NCBI GenBank assembly: GCA_007693585.1
Contig: REDH01000050.1
Location: 1-64,000 of the forward strand
DNA from: Deltaproteobacteria bacterium
GTDB lineage: Bacteria > Myxococcota_A > Bradymonadia > REDH01
Direction of reading: 5' to 3'
Length of the DNA: 64,000 nt
Position numbers and translations under genes: made by a program. Within the stretch, counting starts at the first letter, position 1. The number at the start of each line of letters is the position of its first letter. Positions 51,254 through 62,207 of the stretch are shown here, piece by piece. Under the pieces are notes generated by a model, which was given only the letters and a program-made list of their open reading frames with translations, was not told the origin of the DNA and searched no databases.

Positions 51254-51277
51254 GCCCCGGGGGCCCTGCGGGCTGCT

Positions 51278-53446
51278 TCAACGGTCGCGTCCGAGGGCGG
51301 CGTACGGGTCGATGATTTCGGCGACGCCGGTCTCGAAGTAGCGCTCCAGGAAGTGGTTCCATGCTTCGAGTCCGACCGGGTTGTCAGGAAGCCGCGCATG
51401 TCGGGTCGGGATCCAGCCGTCGTCGCGCTGGATCAGATCGAACTGGAGATAGCCGGCGGTCCCCCCACCGGGCAGGTTCCCGGACACGGTACGGGACTCG
51501 AGTACGGGCACGAGTCCGACCGGACGCAGGACTGGAGGGATGTGGGGCAGGTCGAGGGCTCTGGCCATGAGGACATTGGTCTCGTCGGGCACGACTTCGT
51601 CGTCGAGGCTCATGCCCTTGAGAATCTGGATTTCGGGTTCCTCGTCGAATCGGTTGGTGATGACGTGGGGTGCCCAGTTGCCGGGGTCGGCGCGCTCGAT
51701 GGCGGTCTGGAGGAGCGGGTAGATGGAGGCGTTGACGTCATCGCGGTTGCCCGCGCCAGCGTAGAGGAGGATCAGTCCGGAGAACTGGCTGTACTGGATG
51801 ATGTCCGTGATCCGGGCGCCTCCGATGGCGATGACGGCCACCCGGATGTCCTTCGCGAGCGCCAGGAATTCCGGGCCCATGATGCTGCCGAGCGACATGC
51901 CGATGAACGCGAAGTTGTCCTGTGCGAGGTCGGTGGCGCCGTCGTTGGATGCGTCGAGTCCGGTCGAGATGAGGGCGAGCAGTGCGAGCTTGTCGAGGGC
52001 GGCGGTTCGGAAGTTGTCCCGGAGCGAGCGGGCGTCGAGCAGCGCGCCTGCACCCCCGAATCCGAGGAACTGGAGCACCTGCTCCTCGTCGGACATGGAG
52101 GGATCGCCGGTGGGGTGGTCCCCGTGCAGGGGGGCGTCGACGGCGGCGACCGCGAGACCATAGGGGATGGTGTGCTCGGCGAGTCGCCGTGCTTCGTCCC
52201 GGCTGCTTCCGAGCCCGTGGCTGTAGATCGCGGTACGGTAGGGCGGTTCAAGTACGCGGCCGAGGGTGTCCTCGGCGCCCTCGAGCGGCAGATAGATCAC
52301 CACGGGCAGGTCATAGAAGCCGGGCGCCGAACCATCGGGGGTGAATTCGAGGTAGCCCAGGTCGTTGCGCCAGTTGCCGGCTCGGAGCGTGAGGCGGCAG
52401 GTCCGGTAGCGGTCCCCTGTCGTGCAGCCCGAGTGGTCGACGACCTCGTGCTGATGGTCGAGAATCGCAGTGGCGGTTCGTTGCGTGTCTTCGAAGATGG
52501 ACTGCGTGGTGAAGACGGTCATGGCCACGAGATCGTCGGCGTCGCGCACGACACCTGCCCGGATCATCGCCTGCAGCGCGGACTGGTAGCGGGGCACGAG
52601 GCGGTGGTGTGGTTCGGGCGCGTCTCCGGCGAGGAGGGCCCGGAGCCATGGCGAGGGTACGGCGGGTGTACCATCCACGCTCTGCAGTCCCGGACCGATG
52701 GCGAACACGGCCTGCCGCATCGGCGGGATCGGCAGCATCGGACGGATCATCACACGGGTGAAGCTCGGGGCAAGCAGAACGGCCTCGACGGGGAGCTCGT
52801 TCCACTCGCCGTCGTCCCCGAGCCATCCTGCGATGATCGCCGAGCCGGCTGCTTCGGGTGTTGGGCCGTCCTCCGCCTGAATGCCGTCGGGAGCGAGGCG
52901 TCGCGAGAAGCGGAAGAACCCGCCGGCCTGGGTTCCGAAGCCATCGAGCTCGTCGAGAACGTTGAACAGTTCGTTGACGTTGCGGTTTCTCCAGATGTTG
53001 CGATCCGGGTTGCTGGCGACGTCGAAGTGGAGCCTCAATCCGGTCAGCGACTCGGGATCGTCCCGGGTGAAGTGGTCGTCCGGGAAGCGGAGGATGGTGG
53101 TGTCCTCCGGGTCATGCATTCCGACCGGGGCGTCGCTGCAATCCTCCGGGCACGTTGTTGCATCCTCATGGGGTTCGCAGCTGCCGTTTCCGCAACTGAT
53201 CCTTCGCTCGACCAGGGTCTCCGTGCTGGTCATGCCCGGGTCGCGGGTGTCGGTGGACTCGCTGGTTCGAGGGTCGCCGGAACTGTCGTCCGGGGATGGA
53301 GACGACGATGGAGCGGAGGCGCAGCAGTCGTCGTCCGAGGAGCAGGCGGGGAGGAGCGCGAGGCTCAGGCCGAGAAGGGAGACGAGGATCGCGCCTGCGG
53401 GGGGCGCGTGGCGAATCGGGAGGCGTGCGGGCGAAGGCGTTCGCAT
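51278..53446 (-). CDS. Large lipoprotein with alpha/beta-hydrolase domain and CGNG-x-CE motif
   Basis: 722 residues. The signal peptide ends in LALLPAC (Cys35). A Ser/Asp/Thr linker is followed by CGNGSCEPHEDATTCPEDC, a short Cys motif widespread in myxobacterial secreted proteins. The rest is a large hydrolase-like domain: AIYSHGLGSSRDEARRL (oxyanion region), VDAPLHGDHP and the elbow IGMSLGSIMG, where the middle Ser would be the nucleophile; the acid/His partners are less clear (GMSLDDEVVPDETNV, RHARLPDNP). Likely an envelope esterase or peptidase. The divergent FabG gene starts 190 bp away. Confidence 0.83.
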   Translation of the reverse strand: MRTPSPARLPIRHAPPAGAILVSLLGLSLALLPACSSDDDCCASAPSSSPSPDDSSGDPRTSESTDTRDPGMTSTETLVERRISCGNGSCEPHEDATTCPEDCSDAPVGMHDPEDTTILRFPDDHFTRDDPESLTGLRLHFDVASNPDRNIWRNRNVNELFNVLDELDGFGTQAGGFFRFSRRLAPDGIQAEDGPTPEAAGSAIIAGWLGDDGEWNELPVEAVLLAPSFTRVMIRPMLPIPPMRQAVFAIGPGLQSVDGTPAVPSPWLRALLAGDAPEPHHRLVPRYQSALQAMIRAGVVRDADDLVAMTVFTTQSIFEDTQRTATAILDHQHEVVDHSGCTTGDRYRTCRLTLRAGNWRNDLGYLEFTPDGSAPGFYDLPVVIYLPLEGAEDTLGRVLEPPYRTAIYSHGLGSSRDEARRLAEHTIPYGLAVAAVDAPLHGDHPTGDPSMSDEEQVLQFLGFGGAGALLDARSLRDNFRTAALDKLALLALISTGLDASNDGATDLAQDNFAFIGMSLGSIMGPEFLALAKDIRVAVIAIGGARITDIIQYSQFSGLILLYAGAGNRDDVNASIYPLLQTAIERADPGNWAPHVITNRFDEEPEIQILKGMSLDDEVVPDETNVLMARALDLPHIPPVLRPVGLVPVLESRTVSGNLPGGGTAGYLQFDLIQRDDGWIPTRHARLPDNPVGLEAWNHFLERYFETGVAEIIDPYAALGRDR

Positions 53447-53635
53447 GGGAAGCTGTTCCGTGGTAGCAGCGTCGGGAGATGGGCCCGCGAGTGCGGAGCG
53501 AGTGTATCGATGACGAACCGCGCAGCACCTCGCGCGATGTTGCAGGGTAGCCGGCTTCGGCCCTCGACTGCAATGGCTCCTGCGACAGGGAGGCGTCGGA
53601 GAAGGTCATGACGTCAGGAATTGGAGGGAACGACG

Positions 53636-54970
53636 ATGGGTGACTGGTTTCTGGAAGCGGGTCGCAACCCGCTGATCTCGAAGGCTGTACGTGGGCTGTC
53701 GTTGCCGGTTTCCTTCCCTCCGGAGCTTCGGCGCGCAGACGGACCCTTTACGGAGTCGCCGCTGGCCGGGATGACCATCCGGACGACGGGTGGGCGCTGT
53801 CCGTTCATCGCGGGGGTCATCGAGGAGCTTGGGGCCCGGAACGACGATGGGTCGGGCGAACTGGACGGCCTGGTGTACGATGCCACGGGGATCATGTCGC
53901 CGGCCGGGTTGGACGCCCTGTTCGACGAGGTGCGGCCGGTCCTGCCACGGCTATCCACGGGAGGACGGATCCTGCTCCTCCATGAACCGACCGTGGACGC
54001 AGCGACGCCAGTGGAAGCCGCGGCCCGGTCCGCTCTGGACGGATTCGTGCGATCGCTGGCCAAGGAGCTGGGGCGCAAGGGAATCACGGTCAACCGCATC
54101 GAAGTGCAGCCCAAGGCCCGGAAGAGGCTGGCTCCCCTGCTCGCGTACCTCCTCGGAAATCGAGCATCCTTCGTGACCGGACAGCCATTCGAGGTCACGA
54201 CGCGCGCGAGAGAGCCCGCGGATGCCCCGCTGGTGCATCCCCTGTCGGGCAAGGTAGCGCTGGTCACCGGTGCCGCGCGGGGCATCGGTGCCGCGACCGC
54301 CATTCGTCTCGGAGCGGAAGGCGCACATGTGGTCTGTCTCGACCGAGACCAGGATCTCGAGCGCCTGCGAGACGTGGCGGAGAGTTGCGGAGGCTCGGTG
54401 CTTCCGGTCGACCTCATGGACGCGGATGCCTCCACCCGAATTCGGGAGCATCTGCACGGGTCCTTCGGCGGGGTGGACATCGTCGTGCACAATGCGGGCA
54501 TCACCCGGGACCGCACACTCGGGCGGATGAAGCCCGAGGAGTGGGATGCGGTGATGCGAATCAACCTGCGTGTCATCCTCGAGGTGACGGATACACTGCT
54601 GGACCGGACGCTGGCGAGCTACGGGCGCGTCATCGTGCTCTCGAGCGTTGGCGGGATCGCCGGCAACCCGGGACAGACGAACTACGCCGCGACCAAGGCT
54701 GCCCTGCGAGGGTGGGTGTCCGCCATGGCCGCGCAGCTCGGGCGCAGGGGAATCACGGTGAACGCCATCGCTCCGGGATTCATCGAGACGCGGATGACAG
54801 CGGAAATGCCTCCGGTCCCGCGAGAATTCGGCAGGCGCCTCTCCGCTCTCGGCCAGGGAGGTACCCCCCTGGATGTGGCGGAGGCCATCACGTTCCTGAG
54901 CACTCCCGGAGCGAGTGGCATCACGGGCCAGACGATACGCGTGTGCGGAGGGCTCTTCGTGGGGGCGTGA
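53636..54970 (+). CDS. Two-domain 3-oxoacyl-ACP reductase (FabG4-like)
   Basis: 444 residues, the size of high-molecular-weight FabG proteins. The N-terminal half is a Rossmann-like but degenerate domain (GELDGLVYDATGIMSPAGLD, GRILLLHEP). The C-terminal half is a complete SDR: TGAARGIGAATAIRLG, HNAGITRD, the catalytic VLSSVGGIAGNPGQTNYAATKAAL (Ser, Tyr, Lys) and PGFIETRMT. It reduces 3-oxoacyl thioesters with NAD(P)H in fatty-acid or polyketide-type lipid metabolism. ATG 53636 has GGAGGGA 6 bases upstream; the track start 53621 is a TTG. The usual thiolase and MaoC partners are not adjacent. Confidence 0.9.
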   Translation: MGDWFLEAGRNPLISKAVRGLSLPVSFPPELRRADGPFTESPLAGMTIRTTGGRCPFIAGVIEELGARNDDGSGELDGLVYDATGIMSPAGLDALFDEVRPVLPRLSTGGRILLLHEPTVDAATPVEAAARSALDGFVRSLAKELGRKGITVNRIEVQPKARKRLAPLLAYLLGNRASFVTGQPFEVTTRAREPADAPLVHPLSGKVALVTGAARGIGAATAIRLGAEGAHVVCLDRDQDLERLRDVAESCGGSVLPVDLMDADASTRIREHLHGSFGGVDIVVHNAGITRDRTLGRMKPEEWDAVMRINLRVILEVTDTLLDRTLASYGRVIVLSSVGGIAGNPGQTNYAATKAALRGWVSAMAAQLGRRGITVNAIAPGFIETRMTAEMPPVPREFGRRLSALGQGGTPLDVAEAITFLSTPGASGITGQTIRVCGGLFVGA

Positions 54971-55031
54971 CCTTGTGCAGCCGTTCCGGTGACAGAACAC
55001 CGGAAAGATGTTCGTTCCTGCAGGGACGTCG

Positions 55032-55988
55032 ATGATGACTGAGCACGGTGCCTGGCTGCCCACCGAGTGTCCGGTGGCCAGCGACGAGGAGATCGATCGC
55101 GTGGCGGAGTTCCTCGCCAGAGGCCGGGTCCTCGTGCTGACGGGGGCGGGGTGTTCCACGGAGAGTGGGATCCCGGATTACCGGGGGCCGATCACCCGTC
55201 TTCGTCCGCGGACTCCCCTGACCTGGCAGGCGTTCGCGGACGACCTGGAGCTTCGCCGTCGCTACTGGGCGCGCTCGTTCGTCGGGTGGTCTTCGTTCCG
55301 GGATGCTCGCCCCTGCGCTGCGCATCGTGCACTCGTTGCGCTCGAGTCCGCGTCCATCGTCCAGATGCTGTTGACCCAGAACGTCGATGGGCTGCATGAA
55401 CGGGCGGGGCATCAGGCGCACCTCGAACTCCACGGGTCGTTGTGGCGCGCGACGTGTCCGGATTGCGGACACGTGATTGAGCGCAACGAGCTGCAGGAGA
55501 TCCTCGCCCGGCGCAATCCCGAGTGGGCCCGTTGCGGCCGGAGGGCCCTGATGGCACCGGATGGCGATGCGGATGTCGATGGAGGGGGGCTCACCGACTT
55601 CGCGCTCGCCCCTTGTCCGTCCTGCGGGGGCGATCGGCTGAAGCCGGGTGTCGTCATGTTCGGTGAGAGTGTCCCTCACGCCGTTCGCGAAGCCTCTCTG
55701 GCGGCGCTCTCGGACTGCGCAGGGCTGCTCGTGGTGGGCAGCTCGCTGAGCGTGTACTCCGGCTTTCGCTACGTGCAGCGGGCCGCACAGCAGAGGATTC
55801 CGGCCTGCCTGGTCAACATCGGACTTCCTGTCCGGGGAGGCGAGCTGTTCTCTCTCCGGGTGGATGGTCGGGCCGGGGACGTCCTCGTGCGCGCAGCCCG
55901 GCGGGTCGGAGCGATCGACTCCCTCGACATCGGTCACCATCGCGTCGGACACGCCCGGTACCCGTCGAACACGAGAGCGCCTGGTTGA
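55032..55988 (+). CDS. SIR2 family NAD-dependent deacylase (sirtuin)
   Basis: 318 residues from ATG 55032 (or 55008). All sirtuin core motifs: VLTGAGCSTESGIPDYRG (NAD loop), LLTQNVDGLHERAG with LHGS (catalytic His) and two zinc pairs CPDC and CPSC. GAGCSTESGIPDYR resembles the SIRT4-like class II type. Such enzymes remove acyl groups from lysines while cleaving NAD+. The insert between the zinc pairs is long and acidic (APDGDADVDGGG). The C-terminus after the fold is short. It lies 61 bp after fabG4 and 75 bp before the membrane-protein gene. Confidence 0.93.
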   Translation: MMTEHGAWLPTECPVASDEEIDRVAEFLARGRVLVLTGAGCSTESGIPDYRGPITRLRPRTPLTWQAFADDLELRRRYWARSFVGWSSFRDARPCAAHRALVALESASIVQMLLTQNVDGLHERAGHQAHLELHGSLWRATCPDCGHVIERNELQEILARRNPEWARCGRRALMAPDGDADVDGGGLTDFALAPCPSCGGDRLKPGVVMFGESVPHAVREASLAALSDCAGLLVVGSSLSVYSGFRYVQRAAQQRIPACLVNIGLPVRGGELFSLRVDGRAGDVLVRAARRVGAIDSLDIGHHRVGHARYPSNTRAPG

Positions 55989-56063
55989 CTCGGGCTCGTG
56001 GCTGGCGTTAGCTGCAGGGGAGATGCGGGCCACGGATGCGCTCGCTGCACGAGGAGGATAGGG

Positions 56064-57266
56064 ATGCGCCGCAATACGCTCATCGCGGTCTCGGTTTCGA
56101 GTTCGATCATCGTGATCGGTCTGGTGACAATCGTGCTCATTCTGCTTCTTGGTGGTCGAGGCGGGCACGAGGTGATCGACGAGGCGGTCGAGGCGGAGCG
56201 CGCCGCAGACGAAGCAAGAACCCTCGTGCGCAGCCCGTGGGCGGACCGCGAGACCGAAGCGGTGAGGATGGTGAGTCGCCACCGTGTCGGGGATGAGACG
56301 GTGCAGCAGCGCATCCAGTCGGGGCTGCTGGCACGACACGTGGACCTCATCCGGAGGCTCGCCGAAGATCAGCAGGCGCAGTGGGTTGCTTCGCAGATCG
56401 AGGAGAGCAGCATCTACACGGTGTCGTGGCGGTATCGGGATGGCGAGGTGCCTGTGGGCCCACGCTGGCTTGTCCAGGTGGACCCGGAGGGCCCGGAGGC
56501 CCTGACGGGCGGCAGGGTGGTTGCGGTGAACGCACTTGCGACGCTGGTCGAGACGGGTTCCCCAGGTACCCTCGGGCCCTTCCTCAACCGGACGGACGAG
56601 GTGATTCGCGCCCTGACCAATCACCGCTTCGATGACGGGCTTCGGCTGGGTAGCGCGCTGATCGTCCGCTTCTTCGGCCTGAGCCGAAGCATGGAGGACC
56701 TGCTGGAGCAGATGAAGGGGTGGACCGTGGTTCCGGAGCGACTCGAGCCCGACGAGCGACTGCTGTATACCGTTCATCTGCAGTGGACAGAGGGAGAACG
56801 GGCGCTGGATGCCCAGTGGGAGGTGAATCTTGCCGACGCGAGCTTTCAGCCTCGGAATCTTCTGGCCTACGACCTGATGCGATCCGCGAGAGCAGTCCCC
56901 GCTGCGCTCGTGGACGAGATGCAGATGCCACGAGTGCAGGGCGAGTTGATGGATCTCACGACGCCTCCCGCCGCGGAACCGAGCGAGGCTCGGCGGGCCC
57001 TGCGGTGGGTCCTTCACGATGAGCGCGTGGCGGAGGCCGCTGCCGTTCTCCTCGGGTTTCGCCGCACCCGCCACGAGATTGAGGACATTGGCTGGCGCGC
57101 CCGGCAGGACGATGAGCGGGGCTGGTGGCACGTGCAGTACGTCTTCAATCAGGATGGTGAGGAAGATACCCTTTCGTGGCGTGTTCTCGCGCGAAACGGC
57201 ACCGTGCAGGCCGAGTCCGACATCGCGCGCGCCGTGACGTTCTTCCTGTCCAGCGAGAGTCCGTGA
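56064..57266 (+). CDS. Membrane-anchored protein of unknown function, coupled to an MPN protein
   Basis: 400 residues from ATG 56064 with GAGGAGG upstream; the track start 55998 precedes it without sense. Residues about 6-30 are one membrane helix; the rest, presumably outside the cytoplasm, is alternating helices and strands with repeated Trp/Arg patterns (WVASQIEESSIYTVSWRYRD and WRARQDDERGWWHVQYVFNQDG), perhaps two related beta sheets. No domain recognised. The stop overlaps the start of the MPN gene as GTGA, so these two are very likely partners. Confidence 0.8.
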   Translation: MRRNTLIAVSVSSSIIVIGLVTIVLILLLGGRGGHEVIDEAVEAERAADEARTLVRSPWADRETEAVRMVSRHRVGDETVQQRIQSGLLARHVDLIRRLAEDQQAQWVASQIEESSIYTVSWRYRDGEVPVGPRWLVQVDPEGPEALTGGRVVAVNALATLVETGSPGTLGPFLNRTDEVIRALTNHRFDDGLRLGSALIVRFFGLSRSMEDLLEQMKGWTVVPERLEPDERLLYTVHLQWTEGERALDAQWEVNLADASFQPRNLLAYDLMRSARAVPAALVDEMQMPRVQGELMDLTTPPAAEPSEARRALRWVLHDERVAEAAAVLLGFRRTRHEIEDIGWRARQDDERGWWHVQYVFNQDGEEDTLSWRVLARNGTVQAESDIARAVTFFLSSESP

Positions 57267-57820
57267 ACCCTCGATCGAAACCGATCGAGTCGGGGAGGAG
57301 GGGACTTCGCTATCCGTCCAGCCGGTATCGTGTCCGACGCCTGGGCGGAGGACGCAGTGCGGGCGCGGCGCTCTACGTTCGGGACGGTGTTCTTCGCGCC
57401 TTGCTGGAGATCGCTGAACACCGCCGCGACGAGCAGCAGGTGGCGTTCCTTCTCGGAGGGCTTCACGAGGATGCAGGCGGACATCATCTCGAGGTTGCGG
57501 GCTACGCAGATCTCGAACGAGCGCCGGATCCCTCGAGGCTCATCGACCAGTGGCGTGCAGACTGGCGCCTCGCTCACAATCGGATCAGGCGAGCCTTTCC
57601 TGGCCGAAACGTGGTCGGCTGGGCGGCCCTGCTCCCCGGTTGCAGAGGACAGCTCGCGCCGCGGATCGCGCAGGTCCACTCCACCTTCTTCAACTGCAGC
57701 CATCAGGTATGCCTGCTGCTCGACCCGGCGTCACGATGCCTCGCCTTCCATGGCCTGGATCACACCGGTCGACTGGTGGGCATCGGCTTCAACCTGGTCT
57801 GTCGCACTCGCGACGCCTGA
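57263..57820 (+). CDS. MPN/JAB1-like domain protein lacking the JAMM metal site
   Basis: 185 residues from GTG 57263, which overlaps the preceding stop; the track start 57176 is inside the upstream gene. The middle resembles the MPN/Mov34 fold: EQQVAFLLGG (strand with the family Glu), then NVVGWAALLPGCRGQ in place of the GWxHSHPG metal motif, followed by IAQVHSTFFNCSHQVCLLLDP and LAFHGLD. The HxH metal ligands and the following S..D pattern are gone, so the isopeptidase activity of JAMM enzymes is not expected. It may be a structural or binding partner, as in MPN-minus subunits of eukaryotic complexes. Enolase follows after 70 bp. Confidence 0.72.
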   Translation: MNPRSKPIESGRRGLRYPSSRYRVRRLGGGRSAGAALYVRDGVLRALLEIAEHRRDEQQVAFLLGGLHEDAGGHHLEVAGYADLERAPDPSRLIDQWRADWRLAHNRIRRAFPGRNVVGWAALLPGCRGQLAPRIAQVHSTFFNCSHQVCLLLDPASRCLAFHGLDHTGRLVGIGFNLVCRTRDA

Positions 57821-57872
57821 ATCCACTTCTTGCCCGCTGATCCGGCGTTGCGAGCGCCAAGGGCTTCACTGA

Positions 57873-59186
<1,314 letters not shown>

Positions 59187-59193
59187 GGGTCCC

Positions 59194-59211
59194 GTCCCTC
59201 CCCGGGGGGAC
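59194..59211. terminator. GC hairpin between convergent eno and transglycosylase genes
   Basis: gtccctccccggggggac is an almost perfect inverted repeat in the 33-bp gap between two convergent genes. It has no T-run, so it would be a weak or Rho-assisted bidirectional terminator. Position and symmetry are the evidence. Confidence 0.35.
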
Positions 59212-59219
59212 AGGAGAGC

Positions 59220-62105
59220 CTACCAGTCGATGTTGTCCCCGTAACTCACGTCCAGCGTATTGCCGTGGGACTCGTCTCCATCCTCCTCCCAAATGGCCCG
59301 GTAGAGCCAGGCCAGACGCAGGATGCGCTCCGCGTAGCGCCGTGCCCGATCGAACGGGATGGTCTCCAGCAGGGCGTCGAGTTCGAGATCCGATCCGCGC
59401 CAGTCCATCCAGCGTGCCATCTGGTGAGGCCCCGCATTGTAGGACACCAGCGCCAGGGTCTCCTGGTGCGAGAACTTCTCCATCAGTTGGGAAAAGTACC
59501 AGGTGCCCGCCTCGATGCTGGCGACGGGGTCGATCAGACTGTGAATCCCGAAGCCGATCGTTCCGCGTCTGTCGGCTGTCAGGTGCCCGGTGCGTGGGAT
59601 GACCTGCATCAGTCCGTAGGCGTCGGCGCGGGAGATGCTGTCCGGGTTCAGATCGCTCTCGACCACCATCAGTGCCCAGAGCAGGAAGGGGCAAAGGTCG
59701 TGGCGTCGGGCCTCGCGAAGCATGGTCTCGGCAAAGGCTGGCGGATAGGCGGCGCGCCAGCGATGGAGGTTGCCCGAGCCTGGCGGCTCACCGTGCAGGC
59801 CGCCTTCCTCGAGCGCGAACCGGCGCACAAGGTGTGCGTCGCCAAGCTCCTGGAGCGCTGCTCGAATGTCTGCACGGATGTCGTCCTGTGCGGTGAGGAT
59901 CGCCGTCTGTCGCCTCATCAGGGTCTGGCGTGCCTCATCCGACTCCGGAATCGGCCATCTCGGGCTCCCGTTCAGCGCGAGTCCCCACCAGCCAGCGGGT
60001 TGCCTGCGGTTGTCGATGCGGTGGGCACCCACGACCGCGGAGAGCTCGATCGGTTGCGTGAGGGGAAGGGAGCGCCGCCTCCCTGCCACCGCAAGGCCTC
60101 GGAACTCCTCTGCCACGTCCCGGAACAGGACCCGGGCCTCTTCGCGGGCGCCGACGTCGATGAGGGCGTCCGTGGTTCGTGAGTCCGGAAAGAGGTCTCC
60201 CCAGCGGTGCGCAAAGTGACGTACCGCACCCTGAGGTCCCGAGGCGAACTCCCGGATTCGCTGCAGCACCGGCCCTTCATCGCCCGTCTCGGGGTCCAGC
60301 AGTCGGCGAAAGCCCATGGGCTCACTGTCCTGCGGAGCGATGCGACGAGCAGGCCGCTGAACGGGAACCGGTTCGCCCGCCGAGGTTGCGGCATGCCCCT
60401 CGGGGTGGATCTCAACGCTCGCGAAGCTGGCATCGTGATGGGCACTTCCGCCTGCGGCTGGACCACCGTCCCCTGGGGAGGAGGGAACGGGGTGCTCCAC
60501 CGGAGGCGCCGACGGCCTCGGACGCGTGTGAGCGAGCTCCTCGTACCGCGAGCGCGCCACGCGGCTGTGGTAGTCGAACGGGTCCTCGCTGGCCAGCGCT
60601 GCGAAGACCGAAATGGCTGCGTCCCGGTCTCCTCGGCGGGTCTCCGCACGTCCCTGCCAGTAGCGCGCTCTGCGCTGCTGTGCTCCCGTACTGCGCTCGG
60701 CGATCGTGCGGAAACCGTTTCGGGCACGAGCGTACTCGCCAGCCAGATAGAGCAGAAACGCACCGTCGAACGTCGAGAACCACTGGCTCCCTCGTACTTC
60801 CTCCGCGGCCTCGAGCGCTATCTCGTAGCGCCCGACCATGAATCCGTACTCGGCGAGGCGCGCCAGTTGCTCGGAGCGGGGCCTCCGATCGGTCTGGCGC
60901 CGAATCGCGAGAATCCCCTCGTCGGTTCGTCCAAGACGACCCAGGAACCGAACCTTGTAGTTGCGCACGCTTCGCTCACTCACTCCGCTGAAACCACTGG
61001 CACGAATGGCTTCCACATGAGCCAGTCCATCCTCGCTGCGCCCCCCCTCCCAGGCGTTCAGGATGCGCTGAAACCGGACCCGGTTGGCATCCGCGACCCG
61101 CCCACCCGCAAGCGCTTCTTCCTCGAGCACCTCAAGGAGCAGCTCGGCGTGGTCTCGAAACCGGCTGAAGCGAACTTCCCTGGCCTGTTCGAATCGCTGC
61201 TCCCAGCTGGTGGCCGGACGCCGCACGCCGCGACCCTCCAGCTCGCGGACGCGCGCATCGAACTGCGCAGCGATCGGAATCTGGGGGCGCTCGAGCAGGA
61301 AGCGATGGGCACGGCGCATCGCGGCGTCGTTTCGACCGAGTGACATCTCGGCGTCGACCACTTCCAGGATGAGCGTATCGGCAGCCGGTGTCTCCGGAAA
61401 GCGGTGCAGGAAGGCCTCGGCATCGCGGATGGCACTCGCTGCGTGGTCATCGAGGCGAAGCGATGCCCGAATCGCGAGCAACTCGAAGGCGAGTTCGAGG
61501 CGCAATGTGGGCGCGCCCGGCCCGGCTGCTTCGGCCTCCTCGCGGACTCGATCGGCTTCACCGAGAGTCAGGGCGGCCTCGCTCGCCCAGAGGGCACGCC
61601 ATGGCTCGATCCGGAGTCCGGGTTCATGGGGCTCCTCACTCAACACGGCTCGGGCCCGATCGACATGGGAAAGCGCGACGAGAGCTCCCTCGTGCGTGGA
61701 GCGGTCCGCACAGACCGCCATGACGTCATGCAGGCGGACCTGCTCGTTTGGTGCACGTCGTGCCTCCAGAAGGAGGTGAGCGTCGGACGCGGCCTTCTCG
61801 CAGTCGAACAGCATGGCTCGGCGGGCTACGCTGTCGACGGACTCCGCTGCGGAGACGAACACCATCGTCTCCCGCGCCAGTGCCGTCGCCGTGGACAGAT
61901 TCGCCGTCGCGATGTCGAGTGTCTCGGCAGTGCGTCGCCCCTCGTCGATGCGCTCGGCCAGCGTTCGAATCACCGGAGCCCCACCGGCAGAGGAGCTTCT
62001 CTGGAGGGCGGCTTCCGCCCGGTCTCGCGAGCCGGTGGGAGGCAGCATCAGGGTGGCCGCCAGCGGGAGCGTCGCCAGAAGCAGGGTGAAGAAGATTCGT
62101 CGCAT
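59220..62105 (-). CDS. Soluble-lytic-transglycosylase-like protein with long TPR-type N-terminus
   Basis: 961 residues. Signal peptide or N-terminal anchor (MRRIFFTLLLATLPLAATLML), then about 600 residues of helical TPR/superhelix repeats (IRDAEAFLHRFPETPAADTLILEVVD; YQGRAETRRGDRDAAISVFAAL-type). A His/Pro/Ser linker (about 545-610) leads to the C-terminal SLT domain with catalytic Glu in LMVVESDLNPDSISRADAYGLMQVIPRT and YNAGPHQMARWM. It should cleave peptidoglycan glycan strands to 1,6-anhydro-muropeptides in the periplasm. Slt70-like layout but longer. Convergent with eno. Confidence 0.9.
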   Translation of the reverse strand: MRRIFFTLLLATLPLAATLMLPPTGSRDRAEAALQRSSSAGGAPVIRTLAERIDEGRRTAETLDIATANLSTATALARETMVFVSAAESVDSVARRAMLFDCEKAASDAHLLLEARRAPNEQVRLHDVMAVCADRSTHEGALVALSHVDRARAVLSEEPHEPGLRIEPWRALWASEAALTLGEADRVREEAEAAGPGAPTLRLELAFELLAIRASLRLDDHAASAIRDAEAFLHRFPETPAADTLILEVVDAEMSLGRNDAAMRRAHRFLLERPQIPIAAQFDARVRELEGRGVRRPATSWEQRFEQAREVRFSRFRDHAELLLEVLEEEALAGGRVADANRVRFQRILNAWEGGRSEDGLAHVEAIRASGFSGVSERSVRNYKVRFLGRLGRTDEGILAIRRQTDRRPRSEQLARLAEYGFMVGRYEIALEAAEEVRGSQWFSTFDGAFLLYLAGEYARARNGFRTIAERSTGAQQRRARYWQGRAETRRGDRDAAISVFAALASEDPFDYHSRVARSRYEELAHTRPRPSAPPVEHPVPSSPGDGGPAAGGSAHHDASFASVEIHPEGHAATSAGEPVPVQRPARRIAPQDSEPMGFRRLLDPETGDEGPVLQRIREFASGPQGAVRHFAHRWGDLFPDSRTTDALIDVGAREEARVLFRDVAEEFRGLAVAGRRRSLPLTQPIELSAVVGAHRIDNRRQPAGWWGLALNGSPRWPIPESDEARQTLMRRQTAILTAQDDIRADIRAALQELGDAHLVRRFALEEGGLHGEPPGSGNLHRWRAAYPPAFAETMLREARRHDLCPFLLWALMVVESDLNPDSISRADAYGLMQVIPRTGHLTADRRGTIGFGIHSLIDPVASIEAGTWYFSQLMEKFSHQETLALVSYNAGPHQMARWMDWRGSDLELDALLETIPFDRARRYAERILRLAWLYRAIWEEDGDESHGNTLDVSYGDNIDW

Positions 62106-62207
62106 CGAGGGGCCGTGAAGTCGGACGTGGCATCCGGTTCATGGATAGCCTAAGACGGGAAGGAGGCAAAATCCGTCCTTTCGTGGCAGGAGACCGGGAA
62201 CAGCAAC

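Noticed and set aside
53621-53635. TTG start for the FabG4-like gene
   Set aside because: ATG 53636 has a well-placed GGAGGGA site that would lie inside the longer coding sequence.
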